Program-made: the position numbers and the translations under genes
The notes under the pieces: generated by a model
What the model was told of the DNA's origin: nothing
What the model saw: only the letters and a program-made list of their open reading frames with translations
The model's database searches: none
Shown: positions 55,193 to 63,504 of the stretch, piece after piece
How the letters are laid out: each line of letters opens with the position of its first letter
Numbering within the stretch: the stretch's first letter is position 1
Assembly: GCF_026262505.1 (NCBI RefSeq)
Contig: NC_067203.1
Span: 19,635,411 to 19,699,410 of the forward strand
Length of the DNA: 64,000 nt
Direction of reading: 5' to 3'
From: Trichomonas vaginalis G3
Taxonomy: Eukaryota > Parabasalia > Trichomonadida > Trichomonadidae

Positions 55193-55646
55193 AAACAATT
55201 TTATTTATGATCAAATTTTATATATTTTTTTGGATCAAATCCATTTTAATAGAATTTATATACTATTCATCTATTAGTAAACACTACCGTATATTATTTT
55301 TTAAGCTATCTTATTTTTTGAACTTTTATTCAAATCTTTGGTCGCAAGAAGAATTGCATGATAAATAAAAACATTTAATCAAAGTCAATTTTATTTTTCA
55401 TATTCAAATGGACTGAGTGTTAACATTTAACATTTTTTGCTAATTGTCGTCAAAAATTAGGCGTAAAGCAAAAATTGATATTTCATATGGTTTTATGATA
55501 GATAAGCATTATATTCCCACTCATTATATTCGTAAATTTTGAGGTTTATCCTTCGCTTTTAAGATCATTGAATTTGATTTTTATATAAAATAGTTATATA
55601 TTAGAAAATAATATGAGTTTATGTGATATTATTTTTCAGAAGATTT
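55193..55646 (-). repeat. Right terminal inverted repeat of the rve/DDE transposon
   Basis: Reverse complement of 30554-31006 with a handful of differences, starting 23 bases after the transposase stop codon. Confidence 0.85.
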
Positions 55647-55887
55647 CATTCTATATGCCTATGAAAAGTACTCTCAAAACTAACTTTTTCCTAATTATAA
55701 TTAAATCTAGAATATTGTATTATGCTTAGTATTATTTCATTTTTCTCATTCAATTTAGAATTTACAAATGTCAAAAAATTGAGAGCTGTCACTTTTGATG
55801 AATTTCTGTTTATTATATAATCGTTGAAACTATTTGTATTCCTATTTAAATTCATAATTATTGATAAAAACTCAATCTAAAGTTTTG

Positions 55888-55896
55888 TCACTTTTT
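55888..55896 (+). promoter_or_regulatory. Trichomonad initiator (Inr) of the TRM1 gene
   Basis: TCACTTTTT matches the known Trichomonas initiator TCA-Py-TTT-Py-(A/T) at every position and directly touches ATG 55897. It lies only 77 bases from the end of the nested mobile elements. It also fixes the TRM1 start against the open frame reaching 55861. Confidence 0.8.
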
Positions 55897-57333
55897 ATGG
55901 GTCAGGACGAAAGTATTCCAAAGGAAAATGAGAAGCTTGCCTTTTCAGAAGGCTCTGCAAATATATACATGCCTGCGGAATACACTGAAAATGAAATTTT
56001 TTACAATCCAGTTCAACAATTTAACCGAGATTTAACTTGTGCAGTTATTCAAGCATATAGGAATAGTATAAAGGACGATATTTCGATATTTGAAGCATTT
56101 GCAGCTTCTGGACTTCGTTCAATTCGTTATGCAAAAGAAGTTTCAGGAGTTAAAAAAATTATCGCCAATGACTTGGATCAAGCAGCCGTTGAGATCATCA
56201 AGAGAAATATTTTGATTAACAAAGTTTCTAATCTTGTTACTGCATCTCAAGGAGACGCCAGAGAAAAAATGCTTGAAAATGAAAACCAATTTCAAGTTTT
56301 AGACTTAGATCCATACTCTACAGCTGCACCATTCCTTGAAGGTGTCGTTAAAGCAGCAACTGATGGAGCTTTACTGTGCATAACAAGTACAGATGGACGT
56401 ACACTTTGTGGTGTCCAACCTGATGTTGCATACTAATGGTATGGATGCGTTCCTCTTAATGTTGAGTTCGGACATGAGTTCGGAATCAGATGTTTGTTAA
56501 CAACTCTTATTAATATCGCTGCTCGCCTGAAACGATCCATTGAACCACTTATTTGTCTCGCCGCTAATTTCTATATCAGACTATTCGTAAGAATACACGA
56601 TAAACCGCTCGAAGCAAAGAAATCAGCCGCATTAACTTCAATTATGCTTTACAGCAACGATAGTAAGTCATTTTGGTTGCAGCCATTAGGTGTATGCACC
56701 ATAAAGAATACAAACGCAGTCATAAGACCTACAAATGTCGAACTTGAATTTACAAAAGATCCATATACAGGCGGAGCATTAAAGATTGGAGGTCCTTTCT
56801 ATAACGGACCTCTCCACAGCAAAGAATTCATCGACCAAGTACTCGAATTATTGCCAAAAATGCATAATCTACAAACAATTCCAAGAATTGAAGGAGTTTT
56901 GAATTGTTGTCGCAACGAAATAGAAGCACTGTTTTACTACGATATAGGAGCTCTCACGAGCATCATTAAAGCTAGTTGTCCTCCAAGAGCTTTAATTTAT
57001 ACCCAAATTGAGAGACAAAATTTCCATGTTTCGTTGACACATTGCGATGCCGGCAAAATAAAGACTGATGCCCCATCAGAACTCATCTGGGATATCTGCA
57101 GAAAATGGTATTTCGGCGAAGGAAAGAAACTTCCAGAAGCAGACTCTGTTGCAAGGAAAATTTTGGAGGCCAAACCGAAATATGACGTGAATCTGGAGAC
57201 AGATGAGGAAATTGAAGTCAGATTAAAGAAAGAAAAGAAAATTTGCAGATTTTACCAAAATCCAACAAGTAATTTTGGTCCTAAAGCTGCTGCAAAGAAG
57301 AAACATAATACCCCTGCATCTGATAAAAATTAA
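55897..57333 (+). pseudogene. TRM1: tRNA (guanine-26-N2) dimethyltransferase TRM1, one in-frame stop
   Basis: 478 codons of a class I SAM methyltransferase that makes N2,N2-dimethylguanosine at position 26 of tRNAs. Family signatures: FYNPVQQFNRDLTCAVIQAY near residue 38, the SAM-binding FEAFAASGLRSIRYAKEV, an acidic ANDLDQAAVEII loop, and DLDPYSTAAPFLEG, the DPYG-like catalytic loop with S in place of G. CRNEIEALFYYD and the C-terminal basic tail also fit. One TAA (56434-56436) lies in frame in VAY*WYGC; the reading continues in the same frame to the end. Eukaryotic TRM1 proteins are about 480-650 residues, so the length is normal. The stop may be a sequencing error or recent loss. The TAA stop followed by AG gives TAAAG, a typical trichomonad stop/polyadenylation overlap. 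Confidence 0.88.
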
Positions 57334-58270
57334 AGTTTTATTTTGTTTGAAATAATTTAATATTATTTTTATTTTGTTTGAAATAATTTAATATTATTTA
57401 TACATGGCACGGCGGGCGCAAAAAGTGACAAAATAGAATATCTATGGTGGCAAGACAAAGGAAACATTTTTGTAAGGCAAACATTATATCAAGCAATATT
57501 ATTATTTGTTTGAAAATGGGGAGAAGCTTCCTAAACTTTTTAATCCCATAAATATGGTCATTATCTGGATAAAGAGTTAAGCGTCATATGTCACTTTTTG
57601 TACTAAGGAAACATCGACTTTATGCGTTATGACTTTTCGATGAGGAAACAAGTGTTCACGTATTATAAACTTCCTTATCCCAATAAACCGGCCCTAAACA
57701 TAATTAATTTTAAGCATTATAATGGTCTCTTTTCTATGATAACCAAATCAATTTGGTTATCATAGAAAAGCACCAAAAACTGGAATAGGAATAGCCGCAT
57801 TAAAACAGGAATAGGCAATATGGAAACAAGGGTAGACTCAAACTCATACTCAAGGCAAGACTGATACAAGAATTACAACAAAATTTTACAAAATCTATTA
57901 TTTATCTCAATTTAATGGCAGGTTTTAGTACCCGAAGAGTTTGCATTCTACTTTTTGCTCTTATTTTACAAAAATATTCTAAAAATTTGTAACTTCTTTT
58001 ATAATATAATACTTTTTTTCAAATTTACTTTCCAAACGTTAATGTCTTGTTACGGCTATATCTTTGTACGGGGGAAATAAAAAAATTTTATTATGCTATT
58101 ATATTATTTTTTTTAAATCAATATCTAATCAATAGTAAGTTAGATTTTTTATTAAAAGAGCAAATAAAGATACGATCGAGCAATAGTTTATTTTAAATCT
58201 CAATATTATAAAATAAATGTTCAAAATTTTTAAGTAATAATACTAAATACTTAAATAAGTGTTCCATATT
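57334..58270. other. Spacer with a direct duplication and a hairpin
   Basis: TTTATTTTGTTTGAAATAAT is duplicated in tandem (57336-57397, ~31-bp unit). A perfect hairpin lies at 57729-57770. No gene is seen. Confidence 0.6.
57729..57770. repeat. Perfect hairpin, 20-bp stem, 2-nt loop
   Basis: CTTTTCTATGATAACCAAAT (57729-57748), loop CA, then its exact complement to 57770. In spacer DNA about 400 bases after TRM1. Confidence 0.95.
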
Positions 58271-58629
58271 AAGTTCTGTCAAAATGTAAGCTATTCAATT
58301 CTATCGTCGGGGAAAGTATCACAAATCTATCAATTTTTTTGTAAAAGTATACAAAAACATATGGTGTTCAATTAGTTTACAATAATATAAATATTAAGAT
58401 TATCCAAAATAAGAAAAACTAGGTTTTGAGAACACTTTTGAGATGATAATCAAAATATTTTGATTGAAAAATAATATATTATTTATCAGATATAGAATGG
58501 ACTTTTTCAAATTTAAAAATTCTGAAAAATAAACAGTTTTATAAAGTAAAAAAAATGAACGAAAACTCGAGACCTAGTATTCCAAATGAATGGGTAAGAT
58601 ATATGTATGAAAAACTTGAAAGTGGTGAG

Positions 58630-60116
58630 TAAGGATGTCAATTTGGAAGAAAAGTGAGAAAATTCCTAAAATGCTAAAAATGAATTTTCCAAACATATTT
58701 TTTTATCTCATTTTTTTGATTTTGAAAAAAATTTGGAGAGAAGAACTCTTCGTTTTTGAATTTTATCACGATGGTTTTAAAGTATATTAGACACATGTAT
58801 TGGTATTACTATTTTTGTATATTTTGAGAGAAAATCCCTAAAAAGTGAGAAAATCTAAGACGGTTTGAGAAAATATATAAACTATTGAAAATTTGAATTA
58901 AACTTCTAATTTGGAAAAAAGAAATTTGGAAAGAAGAAAATTCAAAAATCGAGATTTAGACTCAGCATCAAATGGAGAACAAAATGTTTCTTCATATGAA
59001 GGAAAAAAATTTTCTTGTGAAGAAATAGAGTTTTTAAAATTTTATTGTATGTAATGAAATAAACAAATATTAAAATTATTTTTTGATAACAAGAAAATTC
59101 CCAATAGAAAATATTTGAGAGAAAGAAAAAAAGAAAATTGAAAAATATTACTCTCCTTTATATTTCATGAGATTTTAAATTTATTCTCATAAAATTGACA
59201 ATTTTATACGTTTATATGAAAATAAGTGATTTTGGTTGAAATAGAAATTATTTTTGCTTACAGCTATCAAATAGATTTTTGCTATTTTGATTAAAATTTA
59301 TTAATCAAATTAATAAATTTTTTTCTAAATATCTTAAATATCTGGATCACTCACATATACAATGAATTGAACGATAAAAATAATACAAACTCAACTAAGT
59401 TTCCTGTCTTTCAACTAAAAAAATTATGCAAATTAAATTAAATTGTTTATTCAAATATAAAACAAAGATGAAGTAATTACAGTTATCATAAACTTTATGA
59501 ATAACTCTGTAATTGGTTCAGATTTTCGTAAAAATATTTTTATTAATATCGATAAGAATACGTTTACCTACTATCACAACATATCGATAAACAAGAGTAG
59601 AGTGATTTTTATCATCGAAACTTTTTAAAAGCTGTAAGCTGGAAGGAAAAATCTTGTTTTTTCTGAGTTAGTTGTAGAACTATTGATGCACGAGTTATCA
59701 TTGTGATGTAGAAGGATGTCAATGTACTGACTGAAGGATATGAAGTGAATTGAATTTCATTGCATTTCAATTTGATCAAAATTTGTTGAAATGATATGAA
59801 TGTGTCAACATCTGTATCACTCTCTTTCACTCCTTCCCTATTCTTTCGAGAACGAAGCTAGCTCAGCTTTCGCTGAGCGAATTGACACTTTTGATGTCCT
59901 AAACGTACATGCTCTCAAATTTATCGAAAAAAATTATACCACCTAAACTAGTATATTCTTATTTTAAATATGATATTATCCTTAGAATCCACACTAGAAT
60001 ATATTTAAATCAACTTTTAAAAAAGTTCGAATCCTGCGCGTCTCACTTTTTAAATTTTCGAAAAGGAAAATTATATTCTCCTAAAATGAAAACAATTTTC
60101 CGAATTGACATCCTTA
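58630..60116. mobile_element. 1487-bp inverted-repeat element with 7-bp target duplication
   Basis: Ends TAAGGATGTCAATT and its complement (60103-60116), with further imperfect similarity inward. It is flanked by TGGTGAG at 58623-58629 and 60117-60123. No protein of known type is encoded: the short open frames (72 codons at 59612-59830 minus, 59909-60127 plus) have no recognised domain. Probably non-autonomous. A palindromic AGCTCAGCTTTCGCTGAGCG lies near 59860-59880. Superfamily unassigned. Confidence 0.8.
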
Positions 60117-60360
60117 TGGTGAGTTAACATACGCAACAGTTTTGAAAAAAGTTCCATATTCTTATCAAAATGTTACAATTTTCAAACAAATTTCAAGAAA
60201 TACTCTCAAAAAAGCATTCAAAGAAATCGGTGGTACACCAAAAATTAAAAGTGGTCCTCCACAAGAGGAATTAACTCCAGAGTCTCATCACACTTTTCAA
60301 TGCTCGATTTTTAAAAACTGTTTAAAAATGGAGCTTATATTGAAATAGTGTAGAGACTAA

Positions 60361-60427
60361 AAATTACCACAGACTATTTCAGAGGATTGAGTTGCCACTC
60401 AATCCTCTGAAAAGTCTGAGGTAATTT
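60361..60427. repeat. Foldback of ~31-bp arms inside the transposase gene
   Basis: Arms 60361-60392 and 60397-60427 pair except for one mismatch and one extra base; the loop is TGCC. The inner perfect part is CAGAGGATTGAGT. It sits where the transposase frame is lost and is probably inserted. Confidence 0.85.
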
Positions 60428-61269
60428 GCAAAATTAATTTTGAAGGTTCAGAATTCTTATGAAAATTACAAATGTGGGGTTCAAAAATTGTATTGGACTC
60501 TCAATATGAATCCAAAACAATTTCAAATCAGTTACAATGCAGTTATTAAGGCAGCAAAATTTCTGGGAATTTACAAAGAAAAAGATAAAAGTAATCCAAA
60601 AGCATATTATGTGGATTATGAAGCAATTCTTCCAAATACAATCTGGCATGTGGATATTCATTTTTTGAAAGAACCAGAAACTTTACCGGTTTATGGAATA
60701 ATTGATGACAAAAGTCGTTATTTGTTAGCATTGAAATTGCTTCGTAACAAAAGTTCAACAGAAACTTCAAAAGTGGCAATTGCAACAGTTCAAAAATATG
60801 GAGCACCTTTCTGTTTCTGGTCAGATAACGGTAAAGAAAATGAGGGAGAGTTCACAAAATTTTTGAGTACTTATGACATTCAAATCAGAAAATCAGCTCC
60901 ATACATGCCACGTCAAAATGGCAAAATTGAACGCCTCTGGCCATCACTGGACAAAAATGCTCCAAAGTCTTCAGAATTTGAGAGCATCAATCAGGAATTG
61001 GAAGAATTCAGGCAAAAATACAATGACATGCCACATGGCGCTCATCCAAAAATTGGAGTTCGACCATACACTCCAAGAGAGGTTTACAACAAAAATTTAA
61101 GAAATGGACCAAGGATGATAAACCGCTCTGGAAAAAATGTGTTAATAAGCAGTGGGAAGTTGAAGAGATTCCAAACTATTGAAATATTCTATATTTTTTT
61201 CAAAAATTCTCATTCAAATTTGAATTTGGTTTTCAAAATTATGAATAAACATTATTTTTATTAAACTTG

Positions 61270-61533
61270 ATTTTTAGCTCTGAAGAATCAAAAGAATTTA
61301 GCGAGAAAGAATATGCAGCTCACATAGGGGTAGATAAAGATATATCTCGAAAAAAATTGAATTTATTGTAAAGAATGAAGAAGTTCATTTTAAGATTGAG
61401 TTGATTTTCAACCAAAACGAGAGAGCATGCAGGCAAATGAAATTCGAAAAGTGAAAGGAATGACATATGCAAAAGAAAAGATTCAAATAACGCAAGCGAA
61501 ATATAGATCAGTTAAAATCAGAATAAAATTTTG
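61270..61533 (+). pseudogene. Unrecognised coding remnant downstream of the transposase
   Basis: Plus-strand text reads SSEESKEFSEKEYAAHIGVD, then in another register EFIVKNEEVHFKIELIFNQN, then MQANEIRKVKGMTYAKEKIQ and ITQAKYRSVKIRIKF ending TGA at 61531-61533. The consistency suggests a real ~90-residue gene broken by two register changes, lying between the transposase and the hairpin array. No counterpart is seen in the first transposon. Family unknown. Confidence 0.35.
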
Positions 61534-61540
61534 ATCTTTT

Positions 61541-62997
61541 CTACAGGGAACTAAAGGCTATGAGGCACTGATATAAGGTCAGTGCCTCATAGCCTTTAGT
61601 TTGTTATTAAAAACGAGAAAACTTGTTCGAAATGCGAAATGATTGCGAACAAGTTTTCTCGTTTTAAGGAGGGAATTGTTCCTTATGATGCATACATTAT
61701 AAATATATACATCATAAGGAACAATTCCCTCTAGATAGCTGGGAAACTTTCTCTAAATAACTTATCATTTGGAGAAAGTTTCCCAGCTATCTACTGGGAA
61801 CTAAAGGCTATGAGGCACTAATATATAATCAGTGCCTCATAGCCTTTAGTTTGTTATTAAAAACGAGAAAACTTGTTCGAAATGCGAAATGATTGCGAAC
61901 AAGTTTTCTCGTTTTAAGGAGGGAATTGTTCCTTATGATGCATACATTATAAATATATACATCATAAGGAACAATTCCCTCTAGATAGCTGGGAAACTTT
62001 CTCTAAATAACTTATCATTTGGAGAAAGTTTCCCAGCTATCTACTGGGAACTAAAGGCTATGAGGCACTAATATATAATCAGTGCCTCATAGCCTTTAGT
62101 TTGTTATTAAAAACGAGAAAACTTGTTCGAAATGCGAAATAATTGCGAACAAGTTTTCTCGTTTTAAGGAGGGAATTGTTCCTTATGATGCATACATTAT
62201 AAATATGTACATCATAAGGAACAATTCCCTCTAGATAGCTGGGAAACTTTCTCTAAATAACTTATCATTTGGAGAAAGTTTCCCAGCTATCTACTGGGAA
62301 CTAAAGGCTACGAGGCACTAATATATAATCAGTGCCTCATAGCCTTTAGTTTGTTATTAAAAACGAGAAAACTTGTTCGAAATGCGAAATGATTGCGAAC
62401 AAGTTTTCTCGTTTTAAGGAGGGAATTGTTCCTTATGATGCATACATTATAAATATGTACATCATAAGGAACAATTCCCTCTAGATAGCTGGGAAACTTT
62501 CTCTAAATAACTTATCATTTGGAGAAAGTTTCCCAGCTATCTACTGGGAACTAAAGGCTATGAGGCACTAATATATAATCAGTGCCTCATAGCCTTTAGT
62601 TTGTTATTAAAAACGAGAAAACTTGTTCGAAATGCGAAATGATTGCGAACAAGTTTTCTCGTTTTAAGGAGGGAATTGTTCCTTATGATGCATACATTAT
62701 AAATATGTACATCATAAGGAACAATTCCCTCTAGATAGCTGGGAAACTTTCTCTAAATAACTTATCATTTGGAGAAAGTTTCCCAGCTATCTACTGGGAA
62801 CTAAAGGCTATGAGGCACTAATATATAATCAGTGCCTCATAGCCTTTAGTTTGTTATTAAAAACGAGAAAACTTGTTCGAAATGCGAAATGATTGCGAAC
62901 AAGTTTTCTCGTTTTAAGGAGGGAATTGTTCCTTATGATGCATACATTATAAATATATACATCATAAGGAACAATTCCCTCTAGATAGCTAGGAAAC
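61541..62997. repeat. Array of 250-bp units, each made of four perfect hairpins
   Basis: Five full units and one partial unit with a period of exactly 250 bases. In unit 2: hairpin 1 at 61800-61850 (20-bp stem ACTAAAGGCTATGAGGCACT, 11-nt loop; 22-bp stem and 7-nt loop in unit 1), hairpin 2 at 61860-61915 (20-bp stem AAAACGAGAAAACTTGTTCG, 16-nt loop), hairpin 3 at 61919-61981 (22-bp stem, core GGAATTGTTCCTTATGATG, 19-nt loop) and hairpin 4 at 61982-62043 (22-bp stem, core GATAGCTGGGAAACTTTCTC, 18-nt loop). Spacers between hairpins are 0-9 bases. The units are nearly identical; most differences fall in loops. The last unit breaks off inside hairpin 4. No coding frame is supported. Confidence 0.97.
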
Positions 62998-63392
62998 CCT
63001 AAATTAACTATTAATCTTTGAGATATTTTTTTATTGAGGTTAATACGTTTTTCTAAATAATTAAAATGTAAAATTTTGATTGTGAACTCATCTCTAATAT
63101 TTTGGCTCCTTAATATATTTGAATCATGATCTTTGAGAAGAGTTCTCAAAAGTATTCACAAAAGCTATTTTTCCTTGAAATTTAAAAATCCTGTTTATCA
63201 TATATTACCGAATTCAATTCCCTACATATTTCAAAATATTCTATGAACATTTCAATTTTTGAAAAAAACATATTTTTTCCAAATATATTTATTATCATAT
63301 TTCTAATAATATTTCCTAAAGCGTCACTTTTTACTTCCTCGACGATTATTTCCCTCTCAAAAAATTCAATAGCTTACATTTTGACAGAACTT

Positions 63393-63504
63393 TATATGTC
63401 ACATAAGTAAAAGCACACAAGAAAAATATTCACTAACTTAAGAAAAAAATCATATATTTAGAGAATTATCCCTTATAATAAGATTAAAAAAAATTAAACT
63501 GTTT
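63393..63504. other. Short spacer
   Basis: AT-rich sequence between the transposon end and the stop codon of the protease gene; nothing recognised. Confidence 0.5.

Larger units (their letters stand above)
30554..55646. mobile_element. rve/DDE transposon with ~450-bp inverted repeats, split by a Maverick
   Basis: Long terminal inverted repeats at 30554-31006 and 55193-55646 are near-identical; both contain ACACTACCGTATATTATTTT in one or the other orientation. They flank a transposase gene of the retroviral-integrase fold. Without the 23-kb insert the element is about 2.09 kb. The gene content (one integrase-like gene with an N-terminal helix-turn-helix-like part) fits the eukaryotic IS481/IS3-type superfamilies reported from Trichomonas (IS481EU/IS3EU style); this naming is from memory and tentative. 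I find no clear target duplication at its outer ends. It sits inside the 318-bp inverted-repeat element. Confidence 0.75.
30400..55810. mobile_element. 318-bp TA-flanked inverted-repeat element (MITE), split by a nested transposon
   Basis: A perfect 24-bp inverted repeat lies at 30400-30423 and 55787-55810 (begins AACAGAAATTCATC). Both ends abut TA (30398-30399 and 55811-55812). The parts outside the nested element total 154 + 164 = 318 bp and contain no ORF. A TA target and short inverted repeats fit a non-autonomous Tc1/mariner-type element, but I cannot name its partner transposase. Confidence 0.7.
58555..61182 (+). pseudogene. rve/DDE transposase of the second transposon, interrupted
   Basis: ATG 58555 (MNENSRPSIPNEWVRYMYEK) corresponds to the start of the first transposase. 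It is cut by a 1.49-kb element at 58630 and resumes at 60124 (LTYATVLKKVPYSYQN ... AFKEIGGTPKIKSGPPQEEL, aligned with the AFQLQEIELPKVSRGRKPNP part of the other copy). After a foldback and frame changes near 60330-60440, the catalytic core is open: TIWHVDIHFLK (first Asp), CFWSDNGKENEGEF (second Asp), MPRQNGKIERLWPSLDK (Glu). A further register change near 61100 leads to KKCVNKQWEVEEIPNY and TGA 61180-61182, matching the other copy's C-terminus. Catalytic residues are intact but the gene is dead as it stands. Confidence 0.75.
58271..63392. mobile_element. Second rve/DDE transposon, enlarged by later insertions
   Basis: Inverted ends: AAGTTCTGTCAAAATGTAAG at 58271 matches the complement of the sequence ending at 63392, with looser similarity further in (ATCGTCGGGGAAAG against ATCGTCGAGGAAGT). 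Between them lies a transposase gene of the same family as the one at 31105. Subtracting the 1.49-kb inserted element and the hairpin array leaves about 2.2 kb, the same size as the first transposon. I find no exact target duplication at the ends. Confidence 0.7.

Noticed and set aside
30554-55646. Target duplication at the outer ends of the first rve/DDE transposon
   Set aside because: Flanks (...AACACA and CATTCT...) share at most CA; not enough to call.
16665-57333. Reassigned stop codons to explain in-frame TAA and TGA
   Set aside because: TAA, TAG and TGA all end intact genes here (for example TAA for the 1396-aa gene, TGA for polymerase B), and trichomonads use the standard code.
61541-62997. 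CRISPR-like array
   Set aside because: The 250-bp units are nearly identical throughout, with no alternation of constant repeats and unique spacers, and the organism is a eukaryote.
62829-63149. 106-codon minus-strand ORF overlapping the end of the hairpin array
   Set aside because: Most of it is reverse-read hairpin sequence; no protein-like composition outside it.
58261-63402. Target duplication at the ends of the second rve/DDE transposon
   Set aside because: Flanks CATATT and TATATG are similar AT-rich strings but not a direct repeat.
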